From NCBI GenBank assembly GCA_030562195.1, contig JAUJPP010000005.1:30243106-30307105 (forward strand): a DNA stretch of 64,000 bases, read 5' to 3'. The translations under genes and the position numbers were made by a program. This stretch comes from Nipponacmea schrenckii. Its lineage: Eukaryota > Mollusca > Gastropoda > Lottiidae. The notes under the pieces are model-generated. The model was not told the origin of the DNA. It was given only the letters and a program-made list of their open reading frames with translations, and did no database searches. Below, one piece after another: positions 56,622 through 64,000 of this stretch (positions within the stretch are counted from its first letter, which is position 1; the number at the start of each line of letters is the position of its first letter).

Positions 56622-58738
56622 ATAGCTTGCCAGGCAAGGTAATATACGCCCACTGGCAGCATTTATTTCAAATAAAAACTTTTCAGTAAGGTAACAAAAG
56701 TGGAATGAAATATTCAACCTTCCACCATATATTTTTTTCTAGGGTCTCCTAACTCAACTCATTAAATATTTTTCGGTATTTTTATGATTTGCAATAGGGT
56801 TAACCCTTAATAATATTTTGATATTTTTAATTCTTAATAAGGCTCATTCTTGGTTGATATTAAACAATTTCAGCGAGTTTTTTCAAAAATGAATGTTTAG
56901 AGTGTTCACAAGCCAAAAGTTGAAAGCGATTTTGAAAACAGGCCCAATAACTGACACTAAATATTTTTCGATTTATCTGATTTTCAATAGGGTTTATCCT
57001 TGTGAGAAAACAAATACTAAAGCCAAACTTCATCAAAATCCATTCAAAAGTGTTCTTTCTAGAGTGTTTACGAGTTAAATTGAACGCGTTTTCAAAAACA
57101 AGGGCAATAACTTGTACTAAATATTTTTCGATTTTCAATAGAGTTCATCCTTGGGAGACAACAAATACTCCAGCCAAGTTACATCAAAATCCATTAAAAA
57201 TTGTTCTTTCTAGAGTGTTTACAAGCTAAAATTGAACGCGTTTTCAAGAACAAGGGCTATAACTGACACTAAATATATTTCTATTTATTTGATTTATAAT
57301 AGGGTTCATCCTTGGGTAAAAACAAATACTCAAGCCAAAGTTAATCAAAATCCATTAAGAATAGTTCTTTCTAGAGTGTTTAAAATCTAAAATTGAATGC
57401 GTTTTCAAGAACAAGGGCAGTAACTCATACTAAAAAAATTTTCGATTTCGCTTTTCAATAGGGTTCATCCTTGAGTTATAACACACTCTCACACCAAGTT
57501 TCATCGAAATCCATCAAGAATTGTGCCATGTAGAGTGTTTACGAGACAAAAATCGAACGCGTTTAAAAGAACAAGGGCAATAATTCATATTAGATATATT
57601 TTGATAATTTTAATTTTCAATTAGGCTCATCCCTTGCGATATCCAACAATTTCAGTGAGTTTTGTCAACATTGGTCATGAATTGTACCTTCTAGAGTATT
57701 TATTAAAAAGTTAAACCTGTTTTCAAACACAAGGGCAATAACTGACACTAAATATATTTCGATTTATTTAACTTTCAATAAGGTTCATCCTTGGGTAAAA
57801 ACAAATACTCAAGCCAAGTTTTATCAAAATCCATTAAGAATTGTTCTTTCTAGAGTGCTTACAAGCTAAAATTGAACGCGTTTTCAAACACAAGGGCAAT
57901 AACTGATACTAAATATTTTTCGATTTAACTGAATTTCAATAGGGTTCATCCTTAGGTGATTACAAATGCTCATGCCAAGTTATGTCAAAATCGCTCAAGA
58001 ATTGTGACTTGTAGAGTGTTTACTACAAAAAATCCAACACATTTTATAGAACAAAGGCAATAATTCCTATTAAATATATTTCGATATGTGCTATTTTCAA
58101 AAGGGTTCATTCTTGGGTGATATTAAACAATTTCAGCAAGTTTCGTCAAAATCGGTCAATAACTGTGCTTTGTAGAGTGCTTACAAGCTAAAAATTGAAC
58201 GCGTTTTCAAAAACAAGGGCAATAACTGATATTAATTTTTTTTCGATTTGACTGGTTTTCAATAGGCTTCATCCTTGGGTAATAACAAATACTCAGGCCA
58301 AGTTTCATTAAAATCCATTAAAAATTGTTCTCTCAAGAATGTTTACAAGCTAAAATTGAACGCGTTTTCAAGAGCAAGGGCAATAACTCATACTAAATGT
58401 TTTTCGATTTCGCTGATTTTCGATAGGGTTTATCCTTGAGTTATAACATACTCTCACACCAAGTTTCATCAAAATCGGTCAAGAATTGCACGTTGTAGAG
58501 TGTTTACGAGCCATTCAAGAACAAGGGCACGAACTCATACTAATTTTTTTCCGATTTCGCTGATTTTCAATAGGGTTCATCCTTGCGTGATCATAAACAC
58601 TCATATTAAGTTTCATCTAAATCCGTCAAGAATTACACCGTGTAGAGTGTTTACGAGCAATTGTGGACGGACGGACGGACGGACGGACGGATGTGGGTGA
58701 CGACAATATACGCCCCCTCATTTCATGTGGGCGTATAA
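56622..58738 (-). repeat. Long pearl-like element with ~11 core repeats and (ACGG)n
   Basis: AAGATAGCTTGCCAGGCAAG terminus, then repeated units containing 'agggttcatccttgggt', 'caagtttcatcaaaatcc', 'tagagtgtttac' and 'gaacgcgttttca', a clean (GGAC)n run (58665-58690), and the terminal hairpin ending GGGCGTATAAAAA. Core unit sequence differs from arrays at 12.7-18.4 kb, so this is another subfamily. Confidence 0.75.
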
Positions 58739-58956
58739 AAACTATGTTCTAGAAGCATGATTACAGTCGATATGCAAGATGTTTAAGTTATTACTCGGCC
58801 AAGTAGTAAATTTTGTACATCTTAGTTAAGACTAATACCCTAGATATTAAGAGTAATAAGGAAATTAGACCTTTAGCTATTTTAAGTACTTTAAAGTAAC
58901 TACATCACCTATTAATGTAAATATATTTTGTTGAAATGTCGCGGACGACATTCATT

Positions 58957-58970
58957 AAGGGGGGGGGGGA
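58957..58970 (+). promoter_or_regulatory. Gypsy-2 polypurine tract
   Basis: AAGGGGGGGGGGAG directly before the abbreviated 3' LTR; it would prime plus-strand DNA synthesis. Confidence 0.7.
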
Positions 58971-58971
58971 G

Positions 58972-59010
58972 TGTTACCATCGGTAATAGACCGTATTACC
59001 GATGGTAACA
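58972..59010 (+). repeat. Gypsy-2 3' LTR reduced to a 39-bp palindrome
   Basis: Two perfect 16-nt inverted arms (58972-58987 and 58995-59010) around loop AGACCGT. Start and end match the LTR termini, but the central ~236 bp of the 275-bp LTR are absent, and the loop is the reverse complement of that in the 5' LTR. Confidence 0.85.
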
Positions 59011-59237
59011 ATTATCTTTCCAGAAGTTACTAAAGGCTTTTTATAAATAGGCTAGTAGCTAAGGCCTCGGGGGATTCAATTAAAGTGCTTACTTACTGAA
59101 TGTATGATTTGTTTATTATACCTTGTGCTTAATATATTGTTGTTTTGTTGTGCATTCACTATTGGATTAAATAAATCTACAGTTACTTTTTGATCTGTTT
59201 GTGTCTATTCTACGAGTTTCGAGAAAGAAATACAACA
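59011..59237 (+). repeat. Gypsy-1 3' LTR, right part
   Basis: Resumes at ATTATCTTTCCAGAAG and ends AAATACAACA, followed by TSD TCGTC. About 100 bp present in the 5' LTR (between ACTAAAGG and GGCTAGTAGCT) is missing here. Confidence 0.9.
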
Positions 59238-59269
59238 TCGTCTGAATAAGTTGTTAAAGTACTTCGATA

Positions 59270-59440
59270 TCGCCCCTTGAGATGATATTTAAACTTGGCA
59301 CTCTGCCCAATGTCAACTCAGGCTGCCATTCAAAAATCTCGCTACCGCTCGATTTTCGAATAGCATCCCTCGTGCTTTTCGATAAAAACCTCGCAATATC
59401 CTCGACGTCTATCTCTATATTGCTCGGTTTTTGTAAATTC
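59270..59440 (-). CDS. Possible coding remnant of unknown function
   Basis: A minus-strand frame of about 55 codons reads IEIDVEDIARFLSKSTRDAI and then EWQPELTLGRVPSLN, with a protein-like composition, ending in a stop near 59270. It is directly outside the Gypsy-1 TSD. No good acceptor was found, and the family is not recognised. Confidence 0.25.
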
Positions 59441-59865
59441 GTTTATTTCATATTAAGTGTGCAATTGTTGAAAACAACTTTTGGAAGCATTCCTCTGTTT
59501 CGCATAGCGCTATGCACGATCTACCATGGTCAACAGATGTTGAGGGCCTGGAAAGAAAATTTATAAATTATCTAAATCCGATAAGGGACGGATAATAGAT
59601 ATTAATGTAGTATGCCCCCCAATAATTTTATGAAAACCGGTTTTTCATTGGATTTTTGTACATATATCTGCAATTATACCTTAATATTATACTTCAATAT
59701 ACGAGTCCCCACCCCTTCATTCTACACCCGTCAATATTTAGCTTGATTGGCCTTTTACTTTGTGCGTTTCACCAAAATATTCGTTTTACAAAAGAAAAAG
59801 GTATATCTGCTTGTAATTAGCTACTGAACAAATTTGGCATCATCTGCCATATAAATCTAACTCAC

Positions 59866-60068
59866 CGTTTCAGAGCATTCTTGGATATCAAACCCGAGCT
59901 TTGAAAGCACTTGACTTCTTGTGTTGCTTCAATCAGTACATCATTCTCGGAATCCGAAGCATGTAGGTCAATACCATCATTTGCATTATCATAAATTTTA
60001 GAAGCTTGAATAAGTTCGTCACTCGAAATATCACTAAACTTTGGGTATTCATCAGCCATAGCGTCCAT
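59866..60068 (-). CDS. Candidate first coding exon with GTGAGT donor
   Basis: ATG at 60068 (MDAMADEYPKFSDISSDELI), acidic, 67 codons, ending AAACG|GTGAGT (donor 59860-59865) in phase 2. The opening resembles the N-termini of ZMYM/DUF3504-type proteins, whose core fragment lies at 25.7-26.3 kb on the same strand, beyond the nested retroelements. A link is possible but unproven: the exon phase does not obviously fit the start of that fragment. Confidence 0.4.
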
Positions 60069-60269
60069 TCATGAACACATACACACACCTTTTGATCACG
60101 ACAATTCACGTGCTTTAAACAGACGCGTTCCAGGTTTATCAGACACAGGTACAGTATATACCCATCGACTGAATCTACATTTTTAATAGTCTCCTATCTA
60201 TCGTTACATCAACTGTTATCGATCGACGGAATTTTCGAATTAATAGATTGTTCTTGATAAAATACTCAA

Positions 60270-61030
60270 TGCACAAGATCTACCAGATAGTTTTAACTCT
60301 GAATACAGCCACTCGATCGACACTATCGTATACGATCGACACGATCTACCACAATTGATTCAACCATGTCAACTCTTTTAACTTTGAAGACAACCGCTCG
60401 ATCGACACTATCGTATGCGATAGACACGATCTACCCCAGTTGATTCAACCATGTCAACTCTTTTAACTTTGAAGACAACCGCTCGATGGACACTATCGTA
60501 TGCGATAGACACGATCTACCTCAGTTGATTCAACAATGTCAACTCATTTAACTTTGAATACAGCGACTCGATCGACACTATCGTATGCGATAGACACGAT
60601 CTACCTCAGTTGATTCAACCAGGTCAACTCTTTTAACTCTGAACACAGCCACTCGATTGACACTATCATATACGATCGACACGATTCAACCTCTGAATAC
60701 AGCCGCTCGATCGGCACTATCGTATACGATCGACACGATCTACCTCAGTTGATTCAACCATGTCAACTCTTTTAACTCTGAACACAGCCGCTCGAGCGAC
60801 ACTATCGTATACAAGCGACACGATCTACCACAGTTGATTCAACCATGTCAATTCTTTTAACTCCAAATACAGCCACTTGAATGACACTATCGTATACGAT
60901 CGACACGATCTACCACAGTTGATTCCACCATGTCAACTCTTTTAACTCTGAATACAGCCACTCGATCTACACTATCGTATTTGATCGACACGATCTACTA
61001 TACAGTTGATTTTATCATGTCAACTCTTCT
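60270..61030. repeat. 85-bp satellite array, about 8-9 units
   Basis: Head-to-tail units containing 'ctcgatcgacactatcgta', 'cgacacgatctacc', 'cagttgattcaaccatgtca' and 'actcttttaactctgaa', counted period 85 bp. One unit (about 60665-60700) has an internal deletion. Many units carry the perfect palindrome ATCGTATACGAT. Confidence 0.9.
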
Positions 61031-61585
61031 TGCATTGACCACGAATAATTGTCTTTCAATTGTCCTATCGTAGTTTTTTCTGCATTGCATTCTTCAATTT
61101 TGCTTAATTCTTGAAACTGACAACTAATTCCAAGAGCGTTTTATTTTCTTATTGTCTTATTTACATAATTAGAAAAACAATCATCAATAAATATATACAG
61201 AAAAGCTTTCGACAAACTAGAATAGTATAAAATTTTTGAAATATTTATATAGAATATTCAAAAAACAGAATCAAAATAAACATTTTTGAAAAAGTGTTCA
61301 CTTGGGTTCCTTAGACTATACACCACAGTATGTTCATATGAAGATGATAGGCTATGCGAAATTTCGTGGTGAACCATGTGCCAGAATCAGACCACGAAGC
61401 CAATAAGACTCTGTGTAGTATTCGTGTCAGAGTATGAATAACTGACAACTTTTTTATCGATATATACTGATCGTCTGCCATATGAGTATAACGTGTATAA
61501 CACGTATTCGTGTCTGTTATTCCGATAGGGTCAAATTTTGAATTTTAATCAATCTTCTCTTGAATAAACATCTTTTCCTCTTGAT
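61031..61585. other. AT-rich flank between satellite and candidate gene
   Basis: No gene recognised. On the minus strand an acceptor (tatccatttag) at about 61587 precedes a short open stretch that could be a last exon of the gene at 61734-63019. Confidence 0.3.
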
Positions 61586-61733
61586 CCTAAATGGATAAGA
61601 AAATTGAATTTAAAAAAAAAAATATTTTAATAGGTTTTGAAATCAAGCCATTTGAATTCAAGATATTTATTAACATTATAGAAAATATTATTTTAAGTTG
61701 TTCTTTGCCTGTAAATGCAAAATTCAAACTTAC

Positions 61734-61891
61734 TTGCCATTGATGTAGGAATATTCATCAATTTTTAGCGATTTTACCATTTCCAATTGCTCATCTCCCA
61801 GTTGGTCAAATTTCTTTTAAGAAAACTTTTTGTATTTCTTATTTAAGGCGTGAGTTTTTTCTTCAATTGTTCCAAACCCAGGATCACATAC
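61734..61891 (-). CDS. Unrecognised gene, exon 3 (contains in-frame TAA)
   Basis: Acceptor (taacag) before 61891; frame continues from exon 2 in phase 0: VCDPGFGTIEEKTHALNKKY, then KKFS and TAA at 61817-61819. The same frame stays open after the stop (KKFDQLGDEQLEMVKSLKID) up to a good donor GTAAGT (61728-61733). Either the gene ends at the TAA and the rest is 3' UTR, or a nonsense mutation made this a pseudogene. Family unknown. Confidence 0.45.
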
Positions 61892-62031
61892 CTGTTAAAT
61901 ATAATGAAAGATGCTTGATTAAAGTGGTCTTTGGTCGTTATTGATTACTATTGATACTTTTATTTATGTCTTTGTATTAAATTTATGGTCCTTTTGTAAC
62001 ATTGTGAGTGTTATTAAAACTTGAAACTTAC

Positions 62032-62222
62032 TGATTTGAAAAAATGTTCTGCAGCCCAAGTTGGGTTACGGTTCGCTGAACCGTCCCTGTTGTCTTTAGG
62101 TACTGGTGGAATAACCACATTTCTGCAAGCAGTTGCTGGACTTAACGGTTTTCCTTCCGAATCCAAGTCAAGTAGTCTTTTCAATTTGGATTGATGTTGC
62201 CTTATGTCGATTTGAGATTTAT
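62032..62222 (-). CDS. Unrecognised gene, exon 2
   Basis: Acceptor (aatttcag) before 62222 and donor GTAAGT at 62026-62031. 191 nt, entering in phase 1 and leaving in phase 0. Begins DKSQIDIRQHQSKLKRLLDL and includes VVIPPVPKDNRDGS and NPTWAAEHFFKS. The match of phases on both sides strongly supports it as a real exon. Confidence 0.55.
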
Positions 62223-62872
62223 CTGAAATTTCAAAATGTAATGTCCAAATTAATTAATCAGCTACAAGCTGACTTGACGTCATGGATATATTGACGTAAT
62301 GAATCCAGGAAATAAGCATTCGAATTCAAAAAGAAGGGAAAAGGAAAAGGGGTCGCTTTGATGTTACGCCCCGGCGTTTTAATCGTTTTTACCTGCTATT
62401 AATGTTGTAAACTGTATGAACAATAGGTGAATTATGAATGAACTATGAACTACTGAGTACTGTGAATTTAGAACTGTAAAGGAAACATCGTCATCAAACA
62501 TCGAAGTAAGACTTAATTGTTTATATTGTTTATGACATTGAATTGAGTAAATCTATCCAGAGCGTTTTTATTCTTGCAGTTGACAAAATCCCATTTTACC
62601 TTCTAAATATGAACTGTTACGATGAATGTGGTCTGCCTATCCCGTAGGTCTGATCGACATTACACAAAAGGTGTAAATTAATATTAGTATTAACAGTAAG
62701 ATTACTAAATATAGCGCCTATCAAATCCATATTAATTAAAAGGTTCTTCTATAAAGCTGCGTTATAACAAAATAATAAGTAATAATAAATGTTAGAATAT
62801 AAAGATATGTTGGTTTTCTTTGAACTAATGGCGCATCTGTCCTTTTAAAATAAATGTAATTTCATTACAAAC

Positions 62873-63019
62873 CTTGAACAACAACGAAATTATCTATAGT
62901 GGTCTTATATTCTGGTAACAGGCAGAATTTGGTTTCGTTGAAATATTTTATCAATTTAATTGCCTTTTCCATATTTTCTGCACTTATTTCGGTTTCCATT
63001 TTAACAATATCCATATTAC
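62873..63019 (-). CDS. Unrecognised gene, exon 1 or internal exon
   Basis: Acceptor (gttttag) before 63019 and donor G|GTTTGT at 62872. 147 nt; contains an in-frame ATG (MDIVKMETEI) and continues SAENMEKAIKLIKYFNE, then TIDNFVVVQ, leaving in phase 1 exactly as exon 2 requires. A helical, charged protein segment with no recognised domain. The 62223-62872 intron contains no other feature I can support. Confidence 0.55.
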
Positions 63020-63062
63020 CTAAAACATATTGATTAATATAGTATGGTAATATGACACTTTA

Positions 63063-63978
63063 AGGAGGTTGGAGCGAATAACCTAATTAAATTAGAAGTT
63101 GCTAATTTTTTGCATGGTGGTAGCTTAAAGTATCAGTATTAAGAAAATGCAAAATTTAGCATAGGTCACCGACTTATTTTTTGAGATAGAGGGCATTATT
63201 TCTGTAGTGGTGGGGCACAATACTTGACCTACTTCTGACTCTCAATTCACAGTGTTTTTACACTTCTATAATATTGATTTTTGCAAAAAATCAACATAAT
63301 GTGATTCAAGACATTTCAGTAATACTTTGGTATCAGCAATATGCTAAAATACAAATTTTCAGACAAAAAACGTTTTTTTTAACTTCATGTACTCAATTAT
63401 ATAAGAAATCATGTAAGCCCAAAAAATTAGGGGGTCACAGAACTCATTCTCTATAAAATCGGGCCTGAAGAGGGATGGGGTCCAACAAGATAATGAGGGG
63501 GGTAACTCTTTCAGTTCATTACTGTTTATTCATAATATATTCACATAATTTTTCAATGACTAGTTTTTCCCCACCGAAAAATGATACATCAGATAGTTCA
63601 ATGCTCTCAACACCAACCAAAGAATCGAGTTCACGGAAACTAGGTGTCGGAGAATGTTTGTTTTCAAGAATGTTGCTATCCATGATTTGTCTGGTGTCGT
63701 CATTCCGTTTGTAGGGTCGTGAGAGAAAGATTTGTCGAAGACACATTAGACTGGCTTTTTACTTTACATGCCCTCACCGATGAAACTTTTGTTTATTTCT
63801 CAAAGTGTGATTACTTCATGAAATTACCATTTTTTCGAGAAAATAATGCTTTCGCCATGGAGGCCGCCATGACACGGAATGTAGGTAAAGACGCGAGTAT
63901 GGGACGTAACTCCGTCTGTAGTTTCTCGCGACACACATGCGCAATGGGATGCGCACAAACAATACGCTCCAACCTCCT
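63063..63978. mobile_element. Insertion with perfect 16-bp inverted termini, TA-flanked
   Basis: TAAGGAGGTTGGAGCG at 63061-63076 is perfectly inverted at 63965-63980, with TA on both sides, suggesting a Tc1/mariner-type TA target. About 916 bp. The right third is CpG-richer with a GCCGCCATG / ATGGCGGC motif (about 63860) resembling a YY1-type initiator site. Confidence 0.55.
63519..63683 (-). CDS. Possible upstream exon inside the TIR element
   Basis: From the inner ATG at 63683 (MDSNILENKHSPTPSFRELD) the frame runs to a stop at 63519. It contains ELDSLVGVESIELSDVSFFG. A donor at KLC (T|GTGAAT) would join in phase with the exon at 63019. Because it lies within the TIR-bounded insertion, it may instead be part of that element or a chance frame. 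Confidence 0.25.
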   Translation of the reverse strand: MDSNILENKHSPTPSFRELDSLVGVESIELSDVSFFGGEKLVIEKLCEYIMNKQ

Positions 63979-64000
63979 TAGTGCTAGATTTTTTATGTTG

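Larger units (their letters stand above)
47495..59010 (+). mobile_element. Gypsy-2: Ty3/Gypsy LTR retrotransposon inside the 3' LTR of Gypsy-1 (TSD ATTA)
   Basis: Flanked by ATTA at 47491-47494 and 59011-59014. The uninterrupted target reads GAGATTATCTTTT in the Gypsy-1 5' LTR. 5' LTR, tRNA-Pro-type primer site, gag, protease, RT, RNase H, integrase (to about 52935), then a 6-kb 3' region filled with a Helitron-like copy, two pearl-like elements and a MITE, a polypurine tract (AAGGGGGGGGGGAG, 58957-58970) and an abbreviated 3' LTR. Frames are broken but less decayed than in Gypsy-1. Confidence 0.9.
28259..59237 (+). mobile_element. Gypsy-1: Ty3/Gypsy LTR retrotransposon, host of the whole nest (TSD TCGTC)
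   Basis: Bounded by TCGTC at 28254-28258 and 59238-59242. 5' LTR, a Gypsy-order internal region (gag, protease, RT, RNase H, integrase) at 28.7-32.4 kb, then BEL-A (32445-47064), then the remaining C-terminus (47065-47440), a polypurine tract AGTGGGGAGG (47441-47450), and a 3' LTR split by Gypsy-2. After removing the insertions the element would be about 4.8 kb. All frames carry stops or shifts. LTR divergence and a ~100-bp deletion in the 3' LTR show it is old. Confidence 0.9.

Noticed and set aside
60270..61030. 85-bp repeats considered as a CRISPR array
   Set aside because: The whole unit is conserved with no variable spacers; satellite DNA.

Overview
This is an AT-rich eukaryotic nuclear sequence, almost certainly from an invertebrate and most likely a mollusc. 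The reasons are spliceosomal exon signals, animal-type genes (an LZTR1 orthologue, glycosyltransferase family 92 exons), nested LTR retrotransposons of the Ty3/Gypsy and BEL/Pao type, and several tandem-repeat elements with ~161-bp core repeats and (ACGG)n tracts that look like the 'pearl' elements of bivalves and other molluscs. The species cannot be named from the sequence alone.

Layout. 1-5.6 kb holds decayed repeats: Helitron/Helentron-like non-autonomous elements, a CR1/L2-like LINE 3' end, and a cysteine-rich transposon-type ORF relic on the minus strand. 5.63-8.95 kb is a 1.66-kb tandem duplication. Each copy carries the 3' coding exon of a GT92 glycosyltransferase (plus strand) and a conserved 87-codon ORF with a membrane segment on the opposite strand. 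Copy 2 has a 2-bp frameshift. 10.2-12.6 kb holds LZTR1 (minus, one coding exon preceded by a splice acceptor). 12.7-20.0 kb is a cluster of pearl-like arrays, part of which was duplicated in tandem with a 2498-bp period. 21.2-22.8 kb holds an intronless cysteine synthase with its own TATA box and poly(A) signal. 22.9-28.2 kb holds a Harbinger-like element with a MADF relic, a LINE 3' end, pearl fragments, a DUF3504/ZMYM-like pseudogene fragment, and a 1.96-kb foldback element with ~0.5-kb inverted arms.

28.26-59.24 kb is one nested retrotransposon complex whose insertion order can be read from target-site duplications (TSDs). Gypsy-1 (TSD TCGTC) was interrupted by BEL-A (TSD AGTAT). BEL-A was interrupted by BEL-B (minus strand, TSD CCATA). 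BEL-B received a hAT-like element (8-bp TSD), two tandem Helitron-like copies and a poly(A)-tailed retroinsertion. Separately, the 3' LTR of Gypsy-1 was split by Gypsy-2 (TSD ATTA; primer-binding site matching the tRNA-Pro type). Gypsy-2 collected another Helitron-like copy, two pearl-like elements and a TA-flanked MITE. All the retroelement ORFs are broken, so the complex is probably not mobile.

59.3-64 kb resembles host sequence again: a candidate first exon at 59.87-60.07 kb (minus), an 85-bp satellite array, three consecutive exons with matching phases of an unrecognised gene (minus, 61.7-63.0 kb), and a TIR-bounded insertion.

The least expected observations are: (1) in both Gypsy-2 and BEL-A the LTR terminal palindrome has its central loop in opposite orientation in the 5' and 3' LTRs; (2) the Helitron-like copies share a 3' hairpin with compensatory base changes followed by CTAG|T; (3) the antisense membrane ORF in the GT92 duplication differs mostly at synonymous sites.
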